Program-made: the position numbers and the translations under genes
The notes under the pieces: model-generated
The model's input: the letters and a program-made list of their open reading frames with translations, nothing else
Databases searched by the model: none
What the model was told of the DNA's origin: nothing
From: Sulfopaludibacter sp035551455
GTDB lineage: Bacteria; Acidobacteriota; Terriglobia; Bryobacterales; Bryobacteraceae
NCBI GenBank assembly: GCA_035551455.1
Contig: DASZMZ010000293.1
Coordinates: 1-20,315, forward strand
Direction of reading: 5' to 3'
Length of the DNA: 20,315 nt
Shown here: positions 14,914-20,315 of the stretch, in pieces
Layout of the letters: every line of letters starts with the position of its first letter
Position numbering within the stretch: the first letter of the stretch is position 1

Positions 14914-15966
14914 TTGAGGTGCTTCGCGCACGCGATAGCATTGCTGGTTGTGGCCGGGTCCGCATGGGGACAGGCCGCGCCGCCGGCGCAGACTTCGCCG
15001 GAGCGGACTCATAGATGGTGGGCGGAGCGGCCGCCGGGCGGTCGGGGAAACTCGGTGAACGCGAAAAAGCTGCCGCTGATTTCCGTCAAGGCCAACAAGT
15101 TTGTAGACCCGGAGGGGAACACGGTGCTGTTCCGTGGACTCTCGATTTCCGATCCCGACAAATTGCAGATGCAGGGCCATTGGAGCCGGGAGCTGTTCGT
15201 GAAGGTGAAGGAGATGGGCGCGAAGATCGTGCGCATTCCCGTGCCTCCGGTGGGCTGGCGCGAGCGCACGCCGGTCGAATATTTGACGCTGCTCGATCAG
15301 GCGGTGGAGTGGTGCACGGACCTCGATATGTACGTCGATATCGACTGGCATTCCATCGGGAATCTGACCACGGGGTTGTTCCAGGATCCGATGTACGACA
15401 CCTCGCAGCAGGAGACGTACAACTTCTGGCGGACTATGGCGCGCCATTTTCCGGCGCACAATACGGTGGCCTTTTTCGAACTGTTCAATGAGCCCACCAC
15501 TTACAGCAATCAACTGGGGCCGTTGAATTGGGCGGATTGGAAGAAGATGCAGGAAGATCAGATCGCCATCATCCGGGCATTCAATCCGCAGGTGATTCCG
15601 CTGGTGGCGGGTTTCGATTGGGCCTACGACCTCACGCCGCTGCGCCTCGCGCCGATCAACGCCGAGGGGATCGGGTACGTGACGCATCCTTATTCCTTCA
15701 AGCGGCCGCAGCCCTGGGAACCGAAATGGGACGAAGATTTCGGCTTCGCGTCGGGGAAATATCCGGTGGTGGCCACTGAGTTCGGCGGCTTCGACAACAC
15801 GCCGTACGGCCCCTCGATCATCAAGTATTTGGAGAGCAGGGGCATCAGTTGGATGGTCTGGTGTTTCGATCCGGAGTGGGGGCCTAGTCTGATCGGCGAT
15901 TGGAATTATCAGTTGACGCCTTCGGGCGAGTTCGCGAAGTTGGCCCTGCACGGCGGTGTGAAGTAG
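14914..15966 (+). CDS. Secreted glycoside hydrolase family 5 (cellulase-like)
   Basis: The 350-residue product is a (beta/alpha)8 retaining glycosidase. Visible family blocks are VRIPVPPVGWRE (106-117), IDWHSIGN with H146, the acid/base FNEP (E193), THPYS (H258, Y260) and the nucleophile ATEFGG (E289). WCFDPEWGP near the C terminus supplies an aromatic subsite wall. The start is TTG at 14914, because GGAGGT at 14902-14907 sits 6 nt upstream and gives a clean signal peptide (MRCFAHAIALLVVAGSAWGQ). A GTG at 14896 would put that Shine-Dalgarno inside the coding region. A P/T/S-rich spacer links the signal to the barrel. It lies between two other exported-protein genes. The exact activity (endoglucanase, mannanase or exoglucanase) cannot be told from sequence alone. 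Confidence 0.88.
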   Translation: MRCFAHAIALLVVAGSAWGQAAPPAQTSPERTHRWWAERPPGGRGNSVNAKKLPLISVKANKFVDPEGNTVLFRGLSISDPDKLQMQGHWSRELFVKVKEMGAKIVRIPVPPVGWRERTPVEYLTLLDQAVEWCTDLDMYVDIDWHSIGNLTTGLFQDPMYDTSQQETYNFWRTMARHFPAHNTVAFFELFNEPTTYSNQLGPLNWADWKKMQEDQIAIIRAFNPQVIPLVAGFDWAYDLTPLRLAPINAEGIGYVTHPYSFKRPQPWEPKWDEDFGFASGKYPVVATEFGGFDNTPYGPSIIKYLESRGISWMVWCFDPEWGPSLIGDWNYQLTPSGEFAKLALHGGVK

Positions 15967-15987
15967 GGCGTCGAAAGGAGTAGTGGA

Positions 15988-17460
15988 ATGCGATTCAATT
16001 GCGTGATAGCGGCGGTGGTGCTGGCCGCGCCTTTGGCGATGGCGCAGCCCGGCATTTTCGAAGGACAAGGAGATGTGGGTACGGTGCTGCATCCCGGAGC
16101 GGTCGAATTCGACGCCGGGAGCAAGGCCTACAAGATCACGGCCAGCGGTGAAAACATCTGGGGGACGGCCGATGCGCTGCACTATGTTTGGAAGAAGGTC
16201 TCGGGCGACGTCTCGCTGACCGCCGAGATTTCCTTTCCCACGACGACGGGCGATCCGCACAAAAAAGGCGTGCTGATGATCCGGCAGAGCCTGGACGCCG
16301 GCGCAGCCTATGCCGACGCGGCGGTGCATGCCAGCGGCCTCACATCGCTCCAGGCGCGCGAGGAATCGGGCGCCGCGACCCATGAGGTGCAGGGCAGCCA
16401 GACGGCCGTGAAGCGCGTGCGGATCACCAAAATGGGCCAATACTTCTTCATGTCGATCGCTGGTGAGGGCGAGGACTTGCATCCCGCCGGCGGATCCATG
16501 AAAGTGGCGCTGCGGGAGCCCTTCTACATCGGGATCGGCGTGAGTGCGCACAATAAGGACGCGATCGAAACGGCGGTGTTCCGCAATGTGGAGATCGCGC
16601 CGGTGCCGCCCGTTACCGGACAGCCCAAGCTTTTCAGCACGCTCGAGACCATCACCGTGTCCTCGACGGATCGCCGCGTGGTCTATGTGGCGCCGGGCCG
16701 CTTCGAAGCGCCCAACTGGACCAAAGACAACCTGCTGATCTTCAATGGCGACGGACACCTGAAGAAGATTCCGGTGGACGGCGGAAAGGTCGAGACGATC
16801 GAATCGGGGTTCGCCAACCGCATCAACAACGACCATACGCTCTCGCCGGATGGGACGATGATCGCGATCAGCGATTCCTCGCAGGACACGCGCCAATCGC
16901 AGGTCTACGTGCTGCCGATCGGGGGCGGGACGCCGCGCAAGGTGACGCAGAAGTCCCCGTCGTATTTTCACGGCTGGTCGCCGGACGGGAAGACTCTGGC
17001 CTTCTGCGGCGAGCGCAACGGCAACTTCGACGTGTATACGATTCCGGCGGCCGGCGGTGAAGAGACGCGGCTCACGACGGCGGAGGGGTTGGATGACGGT
17101 CCGGAATATTCGCCGGATGGAAAGTACATTTACTTCAATTCCGTGCGCACCGGCCTCATGCAGATCTGGCGGATGAAGCCGGACGGCAGCGACCAGGAAC
17201 AGGTGACGGCGGACGACGGTTACAACAACTGGTTCGCGCACGTGTCGCCGGACGGCACGCGCATCGTCTTCGTCACGTATGAAAAGGACGTGAGCGGCCA
17301 CCCTGCGAATAAGGACGTGATGCTCCGCATCATGACGCTGGCAAACAAGAAGATTACCGTACTCACGAAGTTATTCGGCGGACAAGGCACCATGAACGTC
17401 CCCTCCTGGTCGCCGGACGGCCGCAGGTTGGCGTTTGTCAGCTATCAGCTTCTGCCGTGA
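15988..17460 (+). CDS. Secreted jelly-roll plus TolB-like beta-propeller protein
   Basis: The 490-residue exported protein has a signal peptide (1-19, VVLAAPLAMAQ). An N-terminal beta-sandwich (about 22-205) resembles DUF1349/concanavalin-like domains (GVLMIRQSLDAGAAYADAAV and AVFRNVEIAP are typical strands). A TolB/PD40-type propeller follows, with SPDG turns at 286, 331, 375, 420 and 475, the spacing of propeller blades. No catalytic residues are evident, so a binding or scaffold role (glycan or protein) is more likely than catalysis. AAAGGAG lies a few bases upstream of the ATG, and the gene starts 21 nt after the GH5 stop, so the two are probably co-transcribed. The protein ends directly after its last blade, which may mean the propeller closes with strands from elsewhere in the chain. 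Confidence 0.85.
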   Translation: MRFNCVIAAVVLAAPLAMAQPGIFEGQGDVGTVLHPGAVEFDAGSKAYKITASGENIWGTADALHYVWKKVSGDVSLTAEISFPTTTGDPHKKGVLMIRQSLDAGAAYADAAVHASGLTSLQAREESGAATHEVQGSQTAVKRVRITKMGQYFFMSIAGEGEDLHPAGGSMKVALREPFYIGIGVSAHNKDAIETAVFRNVEIAPVPPVTGQPKLFSTLETITVSSTDRRVVYVAPGRFEAPNWTKDNLLIFNGDGHLKKIPVDGGKVETIESGFANRINNDHTLSPDGTMIAISDSSQDTRQSQVYVLPIGGGTPRKVTQKSPSYFHGWSPDGKTLAFCGERNGNFDVYTIPAAGGEETRLTTAEGLDDGPEYSPDGKYIYFNSVRTGLMQIWRMKPDGSDQEQVTADDGYNNWFAHVSPDGTRIVFVTYEKDVSGHPANKDVMLRIMTLANKKITVLTKLFGGQGTMNVPSWSPDGRRLAFVSYQLLP

Positions 17461-17533
17461 GGAGGCGGGGGCCGGGTTTTAAGGTCTTAGCTCGGGGTTT
17501 GCTGGTTTCCCCGGACGGTCTCTTGAACGCCCC

Positions 17534-18196
17534 TTACCGCTTCCTGGTTTGCACTTCGATCCGATCGCGTCCGGAACGGTCACCATGGATAAGAAGGTCG
17601 GAGCCTGCGTCGTGGATGTCTACCAATTCGGTTATGTTCAGCCGACGCATGCCGAGTATCGAGATTGTGTAGCTTCCCGGAATAATGTTCACGAAAGCGA
17701 AACTGCCATCCGAGCGAACCGGACTGGTCGCGCAACCATCCAGGTATACACCACACAGTTTGGCCCAGGCTAACCCGTCCTCTTGTTCGGAGGGCGATGC
17801 GAGCCTTCCAGTCAAAACTGGAGCGTGGCCCGGCCGGTACTCAATGGTCAGCGGATTCCTCGCGAGAATAAGAAGACAATCTTCTTGCCGAATTGAGACA
17901 TATTGCGCGATTGGGCCACCGGACTCGGTTTCAATTCTGGCCAAGTAGTCGCCCAATGGAATATTTTCCCCACTTGCGCCAGTAAAGTGGCTCTTAAAAT
18001 CGGTGCCGGCATTATTCCTGAATAGCATCACCCGGATTCTTCCGAGGCGTACGCCGAACGAGTCAACCGCCACGATCTTAACCGTTACATGGTCTTTGGC
18101 TACCAGCCTTGGCGTGCAAAGGTCTGTCACGCATGACACAAGGAGGATCGGTAGCCAAGCACCCCTCGAAAAGCAACTGCAGCTTGCGTAGGTCAC
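17534..18196 (-). CDS. Lipoprotein with carboxypeptidase-regulatory-like domain
   Basis: The 220-residue protein begins at a GTG at 18196 and has a lipoprotein signal: a hydrophobic run followed by the lipobox LVSC, with C22 the predicted lipid-modified residue. Two beta-rich segments follow. The C-terminal one (VYLDGCATSPVRSDGSFAFV, then NIIPGSYTISILG) matches the DGSF-x-F-x-N-x-x-PGSY pattern of carboxypeptidase-regulatory/transthyretin-like folds. These are binding or scaffold domains, not enzymes. The start overlaps the stop of the upstream Rhs fragment by GTGA, so translation is probably coupled. Base composition is lower in GC than in the housekeeping region. It might be a partner or immunity protein of the Rhs product, or simply hitchhike; the sequence does not decide. 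No other function is evident. Confidence 0.68.
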   Translation of the reverse strand: MTYASCSCFSRGAWLPILLVSCVTDLCTPRLVAKDHVTVKIVAVDSFGVRLGRIRVMLFRNNAGTDFKSHFTGASGENIPLGDYLARIETESGGPIAQYVSIRQEDCLLILARNPLTIEYRPGHAPVLTGRLASPSEQEDGLAWAKLCGVYLDGCATSPVRSDGSFAFVNIIPGSYTISILGMRRLNITELVDIHDAGSDLLIHGDRSGRDRIEVQTRKR

Positions 18197-18776
18197 TTGA
18201 CCCCCTTGAAGCAGTCTTTTGCGAGCTTCTTGCTAATGTTATCCGTACTATTCTTATTCACTTTGAGCCCGAGAGCAGCCTGAAGCCCTGTGTCCTGTCC
18301 GGGACCAGTAGGTCCCCCAAAACCGGAAAGGTGGATCAACTCATAAAGCATCGTGCCTAATAATCTCCCGTAGCTCCCGCCGCCATCCAAAGCGGAGTGG
18401 AAAGTCTGCAACTTCTGCCCTGCCACCCCGTAAAAGTATACTGTCGTCTGATAGACATTGTTTCCTGTGTCCGAGCCGTAGCCCGTTGCAACCTGAAAGA
18501 CCCGCTTCCCCCAAGGATCGTACCCGTAGCCCAGTCCCATGCTGCCGGTGATACGATTCTCGATGTCCCAGTATTGAGGATACGTTCTGCCAGGGTTCGA
18601 ATTCCCATTCCCATCCGTCGCCCCCGCGCGATTCGCGGCCGGATCGAAACTCCACACCGCCGACCCATTCGTTCCAGTCAGATTCCCAAATCCGTCGTAC
18701 GTATACTGCTGCGCCCATAACGAGTTCGACGCCGTCGCGCTTGCCAGCCGGTTGATCGCATCACGCGTAAGTCACC
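18193..18776 (-). pseudogene. Rhs/YD-repeat gene fragment (C-terminal core plus short tip)
   Basis: Translated on the minus strand, this gives an Rhs core: AINRLASATASNSLWAQQYT, YDGFGNLTGTNGS, SFDPAANR, ENRITGSMGLGYGYDPWGKR, VYFYGVAGQKLQTFHS. These are YD-type repeats of a large surface or secreted wrapper protein. The usual later core (DRLGSVR-like and the ARYY-like end) is missing: after ALDGGGSYGR the sequence runs into an unrelated tail of about 55 residues ending KKLAKDCFKGVK. At 18760-18775 the reading VTYA...DAINRL is broken, consistent with loss of 2 bases between TACGCGT and GATGCG. A GTG at 18657 opens a 154-residue ORF that could still be expressed. The stop overlaps the downstream lipoprotein start. 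I read it as a displaced fragment and not an intact gene. Confidence 0.72.
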
Positions 18777-18787
18777 GGAGGCTACCC

Positions 18788-18907
18788 ATGGCCGCGTTCC
18801 AGACCCTGCTCGGCTTTGGAACCGGGCACAACCCTACGGCTTACAACGAGATCCGCGGTGCCGCTGATCTTTCGCGACCTACCCCCAAGCTGTGGGGGGT
18901 CTGCTGA
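18788..18907 (+). other. 39-codon ORF with strong Shine-Dalgarno, origin unknown
   Basis: An ATG at 18788 with GGAGG 6 nt upstream (18777-18781) opens MAAFQTLLGFGTGHNPTAYN followed by EIRGAADLSRPTPKLWGVC and a TGA. The strand is opposite to the Rhs fragments on both sides. The ending overlaps a CCCCCA-N5-TGGGGG hairpin. I do not recognise it. It could be a decayed mobile-element fragment or a chance ORF next to a purine-rich stretch; the ribosome site is better than that of most genes here. Confidence 0.25.
18881..18900. repeat. GC-rich hairpin in the insertion between Rhs fragments
   Basis: CCCCCA (18882-18887) and TGGGGG (18893-18898) pair around an AGCTG loop. A second inverted repeat, TGCTGA-N10-TCAGCA, follows at about 18902-18923. 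Neither is followed by a T tract. They could be a transcription stop or the end of a mobile element; the 18777-18968 stretch otherwise holds no recognised gene. Confidence 0.35.
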
Positions 18908-18968
18908 AACAACCGGATCAGCAAGAGCTAGCTAAGCTTGAACCCCTTCCGACGAATCAGTTCATAGA

Positions 18969-19568
18969 TCATCGGTCTCCGACGAACTGAAGCGCCTCGT
19001 CTGCCCAATAGTTCTGCAGGCGAGCTTCGGCTTGGGCATGGCGGAGATATTGAATTGCCTGAGTCTTATCCGACACGGTCGCTGCTATCCTGGATACCAC
19101 GAAAATCCTAGCCAGGCGTTGATCCATATCCATTGGACTGTAGGGCGCATCGATCAGGGCCTTGAGCGCGTCCGCACCAATCCTAATAAGGGCCGCTACC
19201 GCTGGCAGTCGTTCCATCACCGTTTCCGCCGTCTTCCACGGTGGTAGCGTAAACGGGGAGCGTCGGATCGTAATATTCCGTGTAAGGAAGGGGATGGCCT
19301 CCTTCACTTTCAAAGCGCCGAACGCGTCAGCAAGCCCCGCATCGAATGTCGTTAATTGAACATCGTCTAGAGGAAATGGCGGCGTTTTGATCCATTCCAG
19401 CAGAAGTGGGACCTTCTCTTGACCCGACGCCGCTAAGGCATCGGCTGCGGCCTTCTGAGTGGTCTCACTAGCAAGTTGGTGCGCCAAATCGATATCCCGA
19501 GCTTGCTGCCCGGGCAACGTGATCGGCGTCATTGTTATAAGTATTAATAGAAGGTGTTCTGTTGCCAT
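18969..19568 (-). CDS. Secreted alpha-helical (HEAT-like) protein, function unknown
   Basis: The 199-residue product begins at the ATG at 19568 and has a signal peptide (MATEHLLLILITMTPITLPG). A GTG at 19613, directly after the Rhs fragment stop, would add 15 residues ahead of the signal and is less likely. The mature protein is helical with Ala/Leu-rich pairs of helices (LAHQLASETTQKAAADALAA, VPLLLEWIK, DAFGALKVKEAIPFLTRNI, PAVAALIRIGADALKALIDA), the look of short HEAT/ARM-type repeats. Such proteins usually bind other proteins. No cysteine-rich, catalytic or lipobox motif is visible. It sits inside what was one Rhs gene, on the same strand, and its GC content is lower than that of the window's housekeeping genes. 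Possible roles are an immunity or adaptor protein for an Rhs effector, or unrelated cargo. Confidence 0.68.
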   Translation of the reverse strand: MATEHLLLILITMTPITLPGQQARDIDLAHQLASETTQKAAADALAASGQEKVPLLLEWIKTPPFPLDDVQLTTFDAGLADAFGALKVKEAIPFLTRNITIRRSPFTLPPWKTAETVMERLPAVAALIRIGADALKALIDAPYSPMDMDQRLARIFVVSRIAATVSDKTQAIQYLRHAQAEARLQNYWADEALQFVGDR

Positions 19569-19613
19569 ATTCCACTCTGGTGCCCTACTGCGAGAGACTC
19601 CAACTAACCCCAC

Positions 19614-19821
19614 TCACGTCATCGAACCGCAGGTGTAGTTGAAGTTATCCGACCCAGGGTACGTCTGTGTCATCCTGCCCTGATTATCCCACGCGTACGA
19701 CGCCGTGAAGTCCCACTGCGGGCTCGCCAGGTGCAGCTTCTGTTTCGTCACCCGGCCCGACGCATTGTAGTTGTAATGATAGACATTCGGAAACGCCGGA
19801 ATCGTGTTGCCGATCGTCAGG
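19614..19821 (-). pseudogene. Rhs/YD-repeat gene fragment (upstream core)
   Basis: The minus strand encodes NVYHYNYNASGRVTKQKLHL, WDFTASYAWDNQGRMTQTYP and GSDNFNYT, consecutive YD-type repeats of an Rhs protein. After NFNYT the expected FDSMGRP-like continuation is replaced by CGSMT and a TGA at 19614. By the order of repeats this piece lies N-terminal to the fragment at 18193-18776, and about one to two repeats are missing between them. Upstream it is cut by the left end of an IS21-type element, and IS repeats supply a chance GTG and about 17 foreign residues that make a chimeric ORF up to 19871. No functional product is expected. Confidence 0.75.
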
Positions 19822-19830
19822 TGAGTTCGC

Positions 19831-19848
19831 TCGTCTAATTTGGCCCAC
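19831..19848 (+). repeat. IS end repeat, copy 1
   Basis: TCGTCTAATTTGGCCCAC is the outer of two identical copies near the left end of the IS21-type element. The copies start 23 bp apart and are probably transposase binding sites. Confidence 0.8.
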
Positions 19849-19853
19849 TTTGA

Positions 19854-19871
19854 TCGTCTAATTTGGCCCAC
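19854..19871 (+). repeat. IS end repeat, copy 2
   Basis: This is an exact second copy of the 18-bp repeat, 5 bp after the first. On the minus strand its end supplies the GTG that opens the chimeric Rhs ORF. Confidence 0.8.
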
Positions 19872-19920
19872 CCCTGGCCCTCAGGAATGAAACCATTCCG
19901 GGATGGACAGGAGGCTGAAA

Positions 19921-20315
19921 GTGGAACTATTCGAAGAGATCCGGCGCGGGCACGCGGCCGGAGAGACGATCAAAGGATTGGCGAAGAAGTACGGTGTGCA
20001 TCGCCGAATGGTGCGGCAGGCGGTCGCGAGTGCGATACCTCCCGATCGGAAACGCGTCGACAAGGACCAGCCCCGGCTTGGACCCTTGAAGGAGATCATC
20101 AACCGGATTCTGGAAGAAGACCGGGATGCGCCACGGAAGCAGAGACACACGGCGCACCGGATCTTCACCAGACTCCGCGAAGAATACGCCGAGCATCCGA
20201 TCGGCGAGCCGACGGTACGGCGTTACGTGGCGATCCGTAAACGTGAGTTGGGGCTGAGCGGTCGCGAGGTATTCGTGCCGCAGTCGTACGGGTTGGGCCA
20301 GGAAGCACAGGTGGA
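19921..20315 (+). CDS. istA: IS21-family transposase IstA, N-terminal part
   Basis: The open frame runs from a GTG at 19921 to the end of the window (131 complete codons, no stop), with AGGAGG ending 6 nt upstream. It reads VELFEEIRRGHAAGETIKGL, then AKKYGVHRRMVRQAVASAIP, an N-terminal helix-turn-helix that binds the element ends. Next come RHTAHRIFTRLREEY, PTVRRYVAIRKRELGL and FVPQSYGLGQEAQV, the lead-in to the catalytic core. In this family the QEAQVDW motif carries the first Asp of the DDE triad, and the window stops inside that codon. IstA is the transposase that, with the IstB ATPase helper, moves the element. An alternative in-frame ATG at 19903 would place the Shine-Dalgarno within the gene. 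A frame-shifted ORF across the same bases is a shadow. Confidence 0.93.
   Translation, partial: MELFEEIRRGHAAGETIKGLAKKYGVHRRMVRQAVASAIPPDRKRVDKDQPRLGPLKEIINRILEEDRDAPRKQRHTAHRIFTRLREEYAEHPIGEPTVRRYVAIRKRELGLSGREVFVPQSYGLGQEAQV

Larger units (their letters stand above)
19822..20315 (+). mobile_element. IS21-family insertion sequence, left end and start of istA
   Basis: The element enters from the right edge of the window. Its left end carries two identical 18-bp repeats, and behind them istA begins with a good ribosome site. Tandem end repeats are known for IS21-type elements. The exact left boundary is inferred: a TG at 19822 fits the TG...CA ends of the family and the point where Rhs coding stops. 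The right end, istB and any target duplication lie outside the window. Confidence 0.8.

Noticed and set aside
14272..17301. A 1009-codon open frame on the minus strand
   Set aside because: It lies antisense to three well-supported genes with signal peptides and catalytic motifs. Its His/Arg-rich translation is what codon bias in high-GC genes produces on the opposite strand.
18924..18971. A 14-codon minus-strand ORF (MIYELIRRKGFKLS) overlapping the helical-protein stop by ATGA and resembling MLYELIHLSGF in the Rhs tail
   Set aside because: The similarity is over 11 residues only and could be chance; too short to call a gene or a repeat without a search.
19863..20240. A 125-codon plus-strand ORF across the IS region
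   Set aside because: It is in a different frame from istA, which has the family motifs and an ideal ribosome site.
1..20315. CRISPR arrays, tRNA or rRNA genes, riboswitches
   Set aside because: No regularly spaced repeats of CRISPR type, no tRNA cloverleaf-like stretch, no rRNA, and no recognisable riboswitch were seen by eye; a covariance-model scan was not possible.

Overview
The window looks like a chromosomal segment of a high-GC, Gram-negative soil-type bacterium, most likely an acidobacterium of the Solibacter/Bryobacter kind. This is inferred from gene content: a Rhs core of a style I associate with that group, many small secreted or lipid-anchored proteins, secreted glycan enzymes, and a tripartite efflux operon that needs an outer membrane. 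No rRNA or other phylogenetic marker was available to confirm it.

Region 1 (1-4933) is housekeeping. The 5' end of trpS (minus) diverges from an RlmD/RumA-type rRNA uracil-5-methyltransferase (plus). Facing it is a minus-strand run that reads small CxxC protein, then nfo (endonuclease IV, apparently CTG-initiated), then leuS.

Region 2 (4994-12155) is a complete transport operon behind a very good sigma70-type promoter (TTGAAA-16-TATAAT) and an inverted repeat. It encodes a TetR regulator, a TolC-like outer-membrane protein, a HlyD/YbhG-type adaptor, two ABC ATPases and two ABC-2 permeases. Five of the six junctions are 4-base ATGA overlaps or 4-nt gaps; only the adaptor-to-first-ATPase gap is longer (13 nt). 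The order parallels E. coli cecR-ybhG-ybhF-ybhS-ybhR, with YbhF split into two proteins and an outer-membrane channel added. The first ATPase has lost its H-loop histidine, so the pump is predicted to be asymmetric.

Region 3 (12174-17460) holds a minus-strand putative lipoprotein and then three consecutive plus-strand genes for exported proteins: a large alpha/beta-hydrolase with a GFSMGG nucleophile motif, a GH5-type glycosidase (apparently TTG-initiated), and a jelly-roll plus TolB-like propeller protein. Together they suggest breakdown or sensing of an external polysaccharide.

Region 4 (17534-20315) is a rearranged accessory island with visibly lower GC. Two fragments of one Rhs/YD-repeat gene lie on the minus strand. 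They are separated by about 0.84 kb carrying a secreted alpha-helical protein and a 39-codon ORF of unknown origin. The downstream Rhs fragment overlaps a lipoprotein gene by GTGA. The upstream fragment is cut by the left end of an IS21-family element, whose tandem 18-bp end repeats and istA start are visible. The istA reading frame is open to the end of the window.
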